Origin: Nitrosomonadales bacterium
Lineage (GTDB): Bacteria > Pseudomonadota > Gammaproteobacteria > Burkholderiales > Gallionellaceae
Length of the DNA: 6,118 nucleotides
Reading direction: 5' to 3'
Assembly: GCA_003235435.1 (NCBI GenBank)
Contig: QJWF01000047.1
Span: 1 to 6,118 of the forward strand
The notes beneath the pieces were generated by a model. That model saw nothing but the letters and a program-made list of their open reading frames with translations. It was not told the DNA's origin and did no database searches. Shown one piece after another: positions 1-6,118 of this stretch. The position numbers were made by a program, and so were the translations under genes. The first letter of the stretch is position 1; every line of letters starts with the position of its first letter.

Positions 1-87
1 GGCCAGCGGCACATACTGTTTAGGCAAATCCTGCCCCATGCGCGCACCCGAACCGGCGGCGGGAACCAATGCGTAAAATGCTGGCAT
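1..87 (-). CDS. ispD: 2-C-methyl-D-erythritol 4-phosphate cytidylyltransferase, N-terminal fragment (29 codons, cut by window edge)
   Basis: The reverse strand from the ATG at 87 down to base 1 is open and encodes the start of IspD. This enzyme joins MEP and CTP to make CDP-methylerythritol in the cytosolic non-mevalonate isoprenoid pathway. Visible residues include A6[12 protein letters not shown]18, the glycine-rich CTP-binding loop that opens the family's nucleotidyltransferase fold, followed by the conserved P22-K-Q-Y25, whose Lys and preceding Arg are known catalytic and phosphate-contacting residues. The ATG at 87 puts the loop at the usual distance from the N-terminus. No clear Shine-Dalgarno precedes it; a TACAAT (99 down to 94) lies only 6 bases upstream, so a leaderless message is possible. 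The gene is divergent from the diguanylate cyclase. Proximity of ispD to mfd is familiar in betaproteobacteria. The remaining seven-eighths or so of the protein lies left of the window. Confidence 0.93.
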   Translation of the reverse strand, partial: MPAFYALVPAAGSGARMGQDLPKQYVPLA

Positions 88-157
88 GGGCGGATTGTAA
101 TGGAAAATCCGTAACCTGGACTTTGCGGTTGATTCGATGCGATTTTTCCGACATATC

Positions 158-166
158 TGTTATGAT
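158..166 (+). promoter_or_regulatory. Candidate extended -10 promoter for the diguanylate cyclase gene
   Basis: TGTTATGAT carries the TGn extension plus TATGAT, five of six matches to the sigma-70 -10 consensus. No convincing -35 lies 16-18 bases upstream (the 17-bp position reads TGCGAT), which is tolerated for extended -10 promoters. The predicted start is near 172-174, at the beginning of a run of seven A, giving a leader of about 20 bases. This is inferred from sequence only. Confidence 0.35.
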
Positions 167-173
167 TCCTGAC

Positions 174-187
174 AAAAAAAGGGGGGG
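174..187 (+). repeat. A7G7 homopolymer block covering the predicted transcription start and Shine-Dalgarno region
   Basis: Seven A (174-180) are followed directly by seven G (181-187), then TAAGGT and the ATG at 194. The G run ends 6 bases before the start codon, the normal Shine-Dalgarno distance. It is the best ribosome-binding candidate, since TAAGGT abuts the ATG too closely. Homopolymers of this length are prone to slippage by polymerases. Confidence 0.6.
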
Positions 188-193
188 TAAGGT

Positions 194-1114
194 ATGGACA
201 GGATTTTGCAGAAACTTGATTCTATATTCGGCCAGCACTCAGCCACGCGCAAGTGGGCGATACCGCTGTTAATGCTGGGTTTCATCAGCACAACAAGTTA
301 CCTGGTGGGATACGAAATCACCGTTTCGCTGTTCCTGCTGTTACCCGTCGCGCTGACCACATGGTACGGAAGCTACCGCAACAGCATCATCATGTGCTTG
401 CTATCCACGTTCATCTGGTATCTGGTCGATATCGGGTCGTCATCCGGACATCCCTTCAACAATCCTTTGGCCCCCTATTGGAATTCCATCATACGAATGG
501 GCTTGTTTTTGATCACGGTGCAATTGCTGATCCAGCTGAAGTCCAGCCTGAACGCCGAAAAGGAGCTATCCAGAACGGACAACCTGACCGGCGCCATGAA
601 CAAGCGGGGATTCAACGAAGTGGCCGAAAAGATGTTCGAACTGGCAGCGCGGCACATCAGACCTACGACCATCGCCTATATCGATCTGGATAACTTCAAG
701 AAAGTGAATGACAAGTTCGGCCATTTCGAAGGAGACAAGGTATTGCAGACAGTTGGTGACATCCTGCTTAAATCGGTACGCAGATCCGATGTGGTGGGCC
801 GATTGGGCGGGGATGAATTTTCCATCATACTGCCTGAAACCAACGAGATCGGCGCAAAATCGACTTTTACCAAACTGAAAAGCGATCTTGCCCTAGCAAT
901 GAAAGAGCACAATTGGCCTATCGGTTTCAGCATCGGCGTCGTTTCGTTCGACCTGCCGCCAGCCAGGCTGGATGAAGCCATCAGGTCTGCCGATGAATTG
1001 ATGTATCACGTCAAGAGGCACGGCAAGAACGACATTCTGTTCAGACATTATCAATCCGACAAAAAGATCCCGACGGATTTCAGGCGACGAATCAATACCC
1101 TCAGGAGCACCTGA
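194..1114 (+). CDS. Membrane-anchored diguanylate cyclase (GGDEF domain, intact active site and I-site)
   Basis: A 306-residue protein that should make cyclic di-GMP from two GTP at the inner face of the membrane. The N-terminal half has about four hydrophobic segments (roughly 22-40, 43-57, 64-80 and 97-115), then a short charged linker and a GGDEF domain from about 125. Within that domain I see D129-N-L-T-G133 with N136 and R138, the metal/guanine region I163-D-L-D-N-F-K-K-V-N-D173, the G176-H-F-E-G-D181 element, and the exact signature G205-G-D-E-F209. R196-R-S-D199 lies five residues before it, the RxxD allosteric site through which c-di-GMP inhibits its own synthesis. The cyclase therefore looks active and feedback-controlled. 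The membrane part has no sensor domain I can name. The ATG at 194 is chosen because it begins the N-terminal amphipathic stretch before the first membrane segment. No EAL domain is present. The gene lies between ispD and mfd with its own candidate promoter. Confidence 0.95.
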   Translation: MDRILQKLDSIFGQHSATRKWAIPLLMLGFISTTSYLVGYEITVSLFLLLPVALTTWYGSYRNSIIMCLLSTFIWYLVDIGSSSGHPFNNPLAPYWNSIIRMGLFLITVQLLIQLKSSLNAEKELSRTDNLTGAMNKRGFNEVAEKMFELAARHIRPTTIAYIDLDNFKKVNDKFGHFEGDKVLQTVGDILLKSVRRSDVVGRLGGDEFSIILPETNEIGAKSTFTKLKSDLALAMKEHNWPIGFSIGVVSFDLPPARLDEAIRSADELMYHVKRHGKNDILFRHYQSDKKIPTDFRRRINTLRST

Positions 1115-1160
1115 AACACCGCTCTGCAACTGGCAGGCGGGAAATGGCGGGGGTATCCCG

Positions 1161-1166
1161 TATAAT
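1161..1166 (+). promoter_or_regulatory. Candidate mfd promoter -10 (perfect TATAAT)
   Basis: TATAAT matches the sigma-70 -10 consensus exactly and lies 26 bases before the mfd start codon. The -35 position is poor: 17 bases upstream reads CGGGAA. A small inverted repeat, GGG TAT CCC (1151-1159), sits just upstream and could bind a regulator or be chance. Transcription would start near 1172-1174, giving a leader of about 20 bases. No terminator separates the upstream cyclase gene from mfd, so read-through is also possible. Confidence 0.5.
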
Positions 1167-1192
1167 GCGCACCCTTAATCCGGCTGCTTTAC

Positions 1193-4100
1193 ATGTTGTT
1201 CTCGTCATCCCATTCTCGTCCCCGATACTCACAACTGGCCGGCTCATCCGACGCGCTGGCACTTGCAGAATACGCCTCGCAACATTCGCCGTTGGTGGTG
1301 GTCGCGGCGAATGCGATCGATGCACAGCGGCTGGCGGAAGAAATCCCCTTTTTCGACCCAAAGTTGCGCGTGCACCTTCTGCCGGACTGGGAGACGCTGC
1401 CCTATGATCACTTCTCTGCGCACCAGGACCTGATTTCTGAACGACTGGCGACGCTGCACTTCATTCGTTCCAACGCAACCGATGTGGTCGTTGTACCGAT
1501 CACGACCGCGCTGTATCCGCTCCCCCCTGTGGAATACCTGGCTGCCTTTACATTTTTCCTCAAACAAGGCGAGAAGCTCGACATCGCCAGGTTGCGCGAG
1601 CAGATGACTCTGGCGGGATACAGCCATGTGCAACAGGTGTTGTCTCCCGGCGAATACTGCGTTCGCGGCGGCATCATCGACCTGTTCGCGATGGGTAGCG
1701 TACTGCCCTACCGCATAGATCTGTTCGACGACGATATCGAGACCATCGCCACATTCGACGTGGACACGCAGCGCACGCTGTATCCCGTGCCGGAGATCCG
1801 CCTGCTGCCAGCGCGCGAATTTCCGCTTGACGAAGCGGGCCAGTCGCGCTTCCGCCAGCGTTTTCGCGAACGCTTCGAGGGCGATCCGTCCCGATCGCAC
1901 ATCTACAAGAACGTCAGCAAGGGTGTCGCCCCCTCGGGCATCGAGTATTACCTGCCGCTGTTCTTCGACAAGACAGCGACGCTGTTCGATTACCTGCCGA
2001 AACACGCCACGCTGTGCCTGCATCACCAGGTGGACGAAGCCATCGCCACCTTCAACAAGGATGCTGCATCGCGCTACAGGCTCTTGCACGGCGATCCGGA
2101 GCGCCCGCTGCTGGAACCGAAGGAACTGTTCCTGGATGCGGAACAGTTTTATATCTGTGCAAAGGAGTTTGCCCGGCTGGATATCATCTCCGGCGAGAAA
2201 GGCACGAACCTCATCCCATGTCCCACCGCACCCCTGCCCAATATCGCCGTGAATCGCCGCGCCGATGTTCCGACACGGGCTTTCCAGAATTTTCTGCAGG
2301 ATTACCAGGGACGCGTGCTGCTGCTGGCCGACAGTCTCGGGCGGCGCGAGATCATCGCGGGCTACCTGAGTGAATATGGATTCGAACCCGTGACAACGGA
2401 CAGCTATGCATCCTTCATCACCGGCAAGGATCATTTCATGCTCGGGGTGGGTCCGTTGCAGAATGGGTTCCTGTTGACAGACGACAATCTCGCCTTTGTC
2501 ACGGAAACCGAGCTGTATGCCTCGCAGCCTCGCAGCCGCGCCGCACGTGATGCGAAGAAGAGCAATGTCGAGGGCATGTTGCGAGACCTGTCCGAACTCA
2601 AGGTCGGCGACCCGGTAGTGCACGAGCAGCATGGCATCGCGCGCTATCAGGGCCTGGTCAACCTCGACCTTGGCGAGGGGGAGAACGAATACCTGCTGCT
2701 CGAATACGCTGGCGAGGACAAGCTGTACGTCCCCGTTGCCCAACTGCACGTCATCAGCCGTTACAGCGGCGGCGCACCGGAAGCAGCACCGCTGCACAAG
2801 CTCGGCAGTGGCGCATGGGACAAGGCGAAGCGTCGCGCGATGAAACAGGTACGCGATACCGCCGCCGAACTGCTGAATCTCTACGCGCAGCGCGCCATGC
2901 GCAAGGGACACACGTTCAAGCTGATGCCGCACGATTACGAGGCTTTCGCCGCCGGTTTCGGTTTCGAGGAGACCCCGGACCAGGCCGCCACGATAGAGGC
3001 GGTGATCGACGATCTGCTGTCAGGAAAACCGATGGACCGGCTGGTATGCGGGGACGTAGGTTTCGGCAAGACCGAAGTCGCGCTGCGTGCCGCGTTCGTC
3101 GCGGCGATGGACGGCAAGCAGGTCGCGGTGCTGGTGCCGACCACGCTGCTGGCCGAACAGCATTTCCAGAACTTCTCCGACCGTTTCGCCGACCTGCCGG
3201 TCAGGATCGCAGAACTGTCACGTTTCCGCTCTGCCAAAGAACAGACACAGGCATTGCAAGACATGGCAGACGGCAAGCTCGACATCATCATCGGCACACA
3301 CAAGCTGATACAGAAGGGTGTGAAGTTCCACAATCTCGGCCTGGTGATCATCGATGAGGAGCACCGCTTCGGCGTGCAGCAAAAGGAAAGACTAAAAGCG
3401 CTGCGCGCCGAGGTGGACGTGCTGACGCTGACCGCGACGCCGATACCGCGCACGCTTGCGATGTCTCTGGAAGGCCTGCGCGATTTCTCGGTGATCGCCA
3501 CCGCGCCGCAACGCCGGCTGTCGATCAAGACCTTCGTCGCACAGACCAGCGACGGCATCATCCGCGAAGCGGTGTTGCGCGAACTCAAGCGCGGCGGACA
3601 GATTTATTTCCTCCACAACGAGGTGGACACCATCGCCAACATGGCGGAAAAACTCTCCGCGTTGTTGCCGGAAGCGCGTCTGCGAGTGGCGCACGGGCAG
3701 ATGAACGAACGCGATCTGGAAGCGGTGATGCGCGATTTTTACCAGCAGCGCTTCAATGTGCTGCTGTGCACCACGATCATCGAGACCGGTATCGACGTGC
3801 CCAGCGCCAATACCATCCTGATAAATCGCGCAGACAGATTCGGCCTGGCCCAGTTGCACCAGTTGCGCGGCCGCGTCGGCCGCTCGCATCATCAGGCCTA
3901 CGCCTATCTGCTTGTGGAGACCGAGGCGCTGACTTCCCAGGCCAAGAAAAGACTCGAGGCGATCCAGGCGATGGAGCAACTCGGCAGCGGTTTCTACCTT
4001 GCGATGCATGACCTTGAGATACGCGGGGCGGGCGAAGTGCTTGGCGAATCGCAAAGCGGCGAGATGCAGGAGATCGGCTTCAGTCTGTACAACGACATGC

Positions 4101-4594
4101 TTTCCGCTGCGATCACCTCACTGCGGCAGGGCAAGGAACCGGACATGTCGCACCCGCTCGGCATCACCACCGAGATCAATCTGCACACGCCCGCGCTCCT
4201 GCCCAGCGAATATTGCGGCGACATCCACCAGCGGCTGGTCATCTACAAACGCCTCGCCAACTGCGCCGCACCGGAAGATCTCGACGACATGCACCAGGAA
4301 CTTATCGACCGCTTCGGCCTGTTGCCGGAGCCTGCAAAAATATTGCTGGACTGCCATCGATTGCGCATCGCCGCCCGCCCACTGGGCATCTGCAAGGTGG
4401 ATGCCTCCTCCGAAGCCATCGTGATCCAGTTCGTGCCCAATCCGCCGATCGACCCGATGAAGATCATCACGATGATCCAGAGCAAACGGCATATCAAGAT
4501 GGCGGGACAGGACAAACTGCGTATTGAATTGAAATACAGCGATATCAACCAGCGCGTGCTTGCCCTCAGAAACTTTTTCAACGAACTGAAATAG
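1193..4594 (+). CDS. mfd: Transcription-repair coupling factor Mfd
   Basis: Complete 1133-residue Mfd, close to the roughly 1150 residues of E. coli Mfd. It is a cytosolic dsDNA translocase that pushes RNA polymerase off lesions and recruits UvrA for nucleotide excision repair. The N-terminal UvrB-like module (about 1-345) shows L63-P-D-W-E-T-L-P-Y-D72 and R158-G-G-I-I-D-L-F165; as usual for Mfd it lacks a Walker A. The RNA-polymerase-interacting domain begins at V471-G-D-P-V-V-H-E-Q-H-G481. The RecG-like motor has Walker A G620-D-V-G-F-G-K-T627, the DEEH box 721-724, T747-A-T749 and the arginine-finger motif Q890-L-R-G-R-V-G-R897, with the translocation (TRG) region starting near G761-L-R-D-F765. 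The C-terminal TRCF domain (about 1000-1110), which masks the UvrA-binding surface, includes the conserved E-L-I-D-R-F-G-L-L-P stretch. The ATG at 1193 is the only ATG, GTG or TTG start after an in-frame stop at 1163. It has no recognisable Shine-Dalgarno. No frameshift or missing key residue is seen. Confidence 0.99.
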   Translation: MLFSSSHSRPRYSQLAGSSDALALAEYASQHSPLVVVAANAIDAQRLAEEIPFFDPKLRVHLLPDWETLPYDHFSAHQDLISERLATLHFIRSNATDVVVVPITTALYPLPPVEYLAAFTFFLKQGEKLDIARLREQMTLAGYSHVQQVLSPGEYCVRGGIIDLFAMGSVLPYRIDLFDDDIETIATFDVDTQRTLYPVPEIRLLPAREFPLDEAGQSRFRQRFRERFEGDPSRSHIYKNVSKGVAPSGIEYYLPLFFDKTATLFDYLPKHATLCLHHQVDEAIATFNKDAASRYRLLHGDPERPLLEPKELFLDAEQFYICAKEFARLDIISGEKGTNLIPCPTAPLPNIAVNRRADVPTRAFQNFLQDYQGRVLLLADSLGRREIIAGYLSEYGFEPVTTDSYASFITGKDHFMLGVGPLQNGFLLTDDNLAFVTETELYASQPRSRAARDAKKSNVEGMLRDLSELKVGDPVVHEQHGIARYQGLVNLDLGEGENEYLLLEYAGEDKLYVPVAQLHVISRYSGGAPEAAPLHKLGSGAWDKAKRRAMKQVRDTAAELLNLYAQRAMRKGHTFKLMPHDYEAFAAGFGFEETPDQAATIEAVIDDLLSGKPMDRLVCGDVGFGKTEVALRAAFVAAMDGKQVAVLVPTTLLAEQHFQNFSDRFADLPVRIAELSRFRSAKEQTQALQDMADGKLDIIIGTHKLIQKGVKFHNLGLVIIDEEHRFGVQQKERLKALRAEVDVLTLTATPIPRTLAMSLEGLRDFSVIATAPQRRLSIKTFVAQTSDGIIREAVLRELKRGGQIYFLHNEVDTIANMAEKLSALLPEARLRVAHGQMNERDLEAVMRDFYQQRFNVLLCTTIIETGIDVPSANTILINRADRFGLAQLHQLRGRVGRSHHQAYAYLLVETEALTSQAKKRLEAIQAMEQLGSGFYLAMHDLEIRGAGEVLGESQSGEMQEIGFSLYNDMLSAAITSLRQGKEPDMSHPLGITTEINLHTPALLPSEYCGDIHQRLVIYKRLANCAAPEDLDDMHQELIDRFGLLPEPAKILLDCHRLRIAARPLGICKVDASSEAIVIQFVPNPPIDPMKIITMIQSKRHIKMAGQDKLRIELKYSDINQRVLALRNFFNELK

Positions 4595-4622
4595 CGGGGT
4601 CCGGTTAGTCCCGTAGTGCACA

Positions 4623-4648
4623 AGGGCTTTAAGTTGCCGAAAGACCCT
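4623..4648 (+). other. Stem-loop in the mfd/substrate-binding protein gap
   Basis: Bases 4623-4630 (AGGGCTTT) pair with 4640-4648 (AAAGaCCCT), giving eight base pairs with one bulged A at 4644 and a nine-base loop (4631-4639). No T-run follows, so it is not a standard intrinsic terminator. The loop contains GTTGC (4633-4637), complementary to GCAAC at 4665-4669 directly before the Shine-Dalgarno of the next gene, which would allow a pseudoknot. The pairing is read directly from the sequence; any function is inferred. Confidence 0.45.
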
Positions 4649-4662
4649 ACCTCTGAAACAAT
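4634..4662 (+). promoter_or_regulatory. Weak candidate promoter for the substrate-binding protein operon
   Basis: TTGCCG (4634-4639, four of six to the -35 consensus) is separated by 17 bases from AACAAT (4657-4662, four of six to the -10), which has an upstream TG at the extended -10 position (4654-4655). The start would fall near 4669, right at the Shine-Dalgarno. This overlaps the stem-loop described for 4623-4648, so at most one of the two readings may matter. Read-through from mfd is an alternative source of transcript. Confidence 0.25.
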
Positions 4663-4669
4663 GCGCAAC

Positions 4670-4687
4670 GGGAGGATGTTGCCATCC
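4670..4687 (+). promoter_or_regulatory. Shine-Dalgarno with a hairpin between it and the start codon
   Basis: GGGAGG (4670-4675) is the only strong Shine-Dalgarno in the gap and lies 12 bases from the ATG at 4688, longer than usual. Bases 4674-4678 (GGATG) pair perfectly with 4683-4687 (CATCC) around a TTGC loop, so the hairpin ends exactly at the start codon and uses the last two G of the Shine-Dalgarno. An alternative hairpin pairs GCAAC (4665-4669) with GTTGC (4678-4682) and leaves the Shine-Dalgarno in its loop. Confidence 0.5.
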
Positions 4688-5698
4688 ATGAAAAGGAGTA
4701 TTGGTTTTTTCAGTGTTCTGCTAACACTGTGGATGATCCTGCTCGCTCCAGCACGGGGTGAGACCATCGTGCTGGCAGTTCCCGGGCCGGGCAATCTGGC
4801 CTTCTTGCCGGTCTATCTTGCCAAAGCCATAGCAGCCGACCAGGCCGAAGGGCTGGAGCTCAAGTTGCGATTTTTCAACGGCGGCCCATTGGCGATACGC
4901 GACTTGGCTACCAACAACAGCGATTTTGCCGCTGTCGGGCTAACTGCCATAGCCGAAGCACGCGCCGATCGATTGCCGGTATTCGCCATCGGACAGCTCG
5001 GTCAATCAGCGATGTTCGTATTTTTGTTACGGGCAGACCTCAAAGATCAGGTAAAAACCATCGCACAGCTCAAGGGCCGCCGCGTGGGAACTCCGGTCGG
5101 CACGAGCTCGCAGCGCCCCATGGGTCAAGTAATAGCGGAACATCTACTCGAAAATGCAGGACTCAGGCCCGGCGACGTGCAATTCGTCCCGACCGGACTG
5201 AATCGCAAGTCACAGAGCGCCGCATTTTCCAGTGCGACAGTCGATGCCATCATGGGGGACGAACCATTTGCGTCCGAAATGGTGGCAAAAGGCCAAGCCG
5301 TCATACTGGCGGACATGTACCCCACGATGCAAAGCCGCGAATTGCTTGGCGGAACTATAGTGCGCGCCGCGCTGGCAACCCGCGAAGATATATATGAACA
5401 ACATCCGGATACAGTAAAAAAAATCATGCGCATGTTTGATCGCACCCTGCAATGGATGTCCGTGCATTCCGCACAGGAAACTGCATCTATACTGGAAGGC
5501 CAGCCCGGCTTTACTTCGCAACAGCGCAATACGCTGTCGGATATCCTGCAACGCAGTCATGGTATGTATCCGATCAATAGTACATGGGATACTCAAGCAG
5601 TGGCGAAGACAGAGCAATTTTTCCGGAAAAATTCGACAGATTCGGCCGCATCCCGGCTGTCATTTGCCGACTTTATCCGTAACGTACCCGGGGACTGA
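4688..5698 (+). CDS. Periplasmic ABC-type substrate-binding protein, NMT1/THI5-like (SsuA/ThiY/NrtA superfamily)
   Basis: A 336-residue secreted ligand-binding protein. Residues 1-22 form a Sec signal peptide: M-K-R, a hydrophobic core at about 5-19, then A20-P-A22 as a probable cleavage site. There is no lipobox cysteine, so it should be soluble in the periplasm. The mature start E25-T-I-V-L-A-V-P-G, then L40-P-V-Y-L-A-K and E54-G-L-E-L-K, matches the opening of the NMT1/THI5-like family, whose members bind thiamine precursors, sulfonates, nitrate or similar small molecules. D79-F-A-A-V-G and V185-D-A-I-M-G-D-E-P-F194 fit the ligand-cleft and hinge regions. The actual ligand cannot be read from sequence. 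The open frame extends upstream to an ATG at 4616, but the ATG at 4688 is preferred because it begins the signal peptide and follows GGGAGG. No permease or ATPase gene adjoins it; a membrane protein gene starts five bases after its stop. It could instead serve a transporter encoded elsewhere. Confidence 0.9.
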   Translation: MKRSIGFFSVLLTLWMILLAPARGETIVLAVPGPGNLAFLPVYLAKAIAADQAEGLELKLRFFNGGPLAIRDLATNNSDFAAVGLTAIAEARADRLPVFAIGQLGQSAMFVFLLRADLKDQVKTIAQLKGRRVGTPVGTSSQRPMGQVIAEHLLENAGLRPGDVQFVPTGLNRKSQSAAFSSATVDAIMGDEPFASEMVAKGQAVILADMYPTMQSRELLGGTIVRAALATREDIYEQHPDTVKKIMRMFDRTLQWMSVHSAQETASILEGQPGFTSQQRNTLSDILQRSHGMYPINSTWDTQAVAKTEQFFRKNSTDSAASRLSFADFIRNVPGD

Positions 5699-5703
5699 GC
5701 CAT

Positions 5704-6118
5704 TTGAAGAATGATCCGGACAACTTTAAGCATAACACCCTAAGGCAAATATTCGAGCGCAGATTATTGCTTTTGCTGGGTTCATTCTCGCTGGTAATGA
5801 GCGTCATCGTCGTGCTGGCTTACCTGAAACAGACCGATCTCTTGAACAGAACGGAGCTGTCCAACGACCTGACTTATTTGATACCGCGCATCCAGTATCA
5901 GCAGCGAATCTGGGATGACGACGCCGACCATATACTCGACATCATCGAGTGGTCCGGTTTGCTGAATTTGAAAGAGCCTGCGCGCAATGCCAAGTTGCAC
6001 GCATTTTTTACAGCCCAGGCCGACAGCATGGGATTTGAGGGGATCGTCATTACAGAATCGGGCAGCGGGAAGCCGGTGTTCGACTTCTGGAATAACGCCG
6101 AGTTGCCGGATCTGTCAA
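5704..6118 (+). CDS. Membrane-anchored protein with extracytoplasmic N-terminal region, probable sensor (3' end cut by window edge)
   Basis: Open from TTG at 5704 to the right edge (138 full codons). An in-frame stop lies at 5680 and no ATG or GTG occurs before the membrane segment. GGGGA (5690-5694) lies nine bases before the TTG, which decides the start; the next in-frame ATG (5797) falls inside the membrane segment. The protein begins with about 18 polar residues, then R19-R and one hydrophobic helix (about 21-41, L-L-L-L-L-G-S-F-S...V-V-L-A-Y), then an acidic, soluble stretch of about 95 residues (including W-D-D-D-A-D-H and G-F-E-G-I-V-I-T-E-S-G-S-G) that should lie in the periplasm. This layout is typical of bacterial transmembrane receptors (histidine kinases, GGDEF/EAL proteins, chemoreceptors), but no named domain is recognised and the second membrane helix and output domain are not in the window. 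The five-base gap after the substrate-binding protein gene implies one operon and probable translational coupling. Confidence 0.8.
   Translation, partial: MKNDPDNFKHNTLRQIFERRLLLLLGSFSLVMSVIVVLAYLKQTDLLNRTELSNDLTYLIPRIQYQQRIWDDDADHILDIIEWSGLLNLKEPARNAKLHAFFTAQADSMGFEGIVITESGSGKPVFDFWNNAELPDLS

Noticed and set aside
253..693. Alternate-frame open stretch inside the diguanylate cyclase gene
   Set aside because: It overlaps the strongly supported GGDEF reading frame, has no ribosome-binding site and no recognisable domain.
1193..2230. Degenerate N-terminal ATPase in Mfd, lacking a Walker A
   Set aside because: Loss of the nucleotide-binding loop in the UvrB-like module is normal for Mfd; the real motor is at 620-897 and is intact.
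1244..2932. Very long open frame on the minus strand inside mfd (562 codons)
   Set aside because: It lies wholly antisense to conserved Mfd sequence, its product is rich in Gln, Arg, Val and His as expected from reading the complement of a GC-rich gene, and it shows no recognisable domain.
4595..4648. Intrinsic terminator after mfd
   Set aside because: Two stems can be drawn (4595-4613 and 4623-4648) but neither is followed by a T-run.
4616..4687. Upstream ATG start (4616) extending the binding protein by 24 residues
   Set aside because: The extension is polar and would bury the signal peptide; no Shine-Dalgarno precedes 4616, and GGGAGG precedes the ATG at 4688.
4595..4687. TPP or c-di-GMP-I (GEMM) riboswitch before the NMT1/THI5-like gene
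   Set aside because: The conserved CTGAGA of the TPP element and the GACGCAAAGCC-type core of GEMM-I are absent; only short resemblances (GCACAAGGG, GAAAG) are present.

Overview
The window reads as a gammaproteobacterial-to-betaproteobacterial type chromosome, most likely a betaproteobacterium, possibly a member of the Nitrosomonadales/Gallionellaceae. This is an inference from three things: ispD lies close to mfd, which is a familiar betaproteobacterial arrangement; the Mfd protein has proteobacterial character; and the base composition is moderate-to-high GC. No 16S or other taxonomic marker is present. Coding density is high. I see no mobile element, tRNA, rRNA or CRISPR.

Layout. The left edge (1-87, minus strand) holds the first 29 codons of ispD, the MEP-pathway cytidylyltransferase. 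A 106-bp divergent gap (88-193) follows, with a candidate extended -10 promoter and an A7G7 homopolymer block just before the next start. At 194-1114 (+) is a membrane-anchored diguanylate cyclase with an intact GGDEF active site and an intact inhibitory I-site. After a 78-bp gap with a perfect TATAAT, mfd, the transcription-repair coupling factor, occupies 1193-4594 (+) and is complete. A 93-bp gap (4595-4687) can fold into several overlapping hairpins and contains the Shine-Dalgarno of the next gene. At 4688-5698 (+) is a periplasmic NMT1/THI5-like substrate-binding protein with a Sec signal peptide. Five bases later a TTG-initiated gene starts (5704 to the right edge). It encodes a protein with an N-terminal membrane anchor and an apparently extracytoplasmic segment, and it runs off the window before any output domain is reached.

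How the genes fit together. ispD and mfd are housekeeping genes. The diguanylate cyclase sits between them as an accessory signalling gene. The most interesting part is the right end. A substrate-binding protein of the ABC-importer type has no permease or ATPase gene between it and the membrane protein, and is apparently co-translated with what looks like the start of a transmembrane receptor. This suggests a periplasmic ligand-sensing pair rather than an importer, but the output domain lies outside the window, so this stays a hypothesis.
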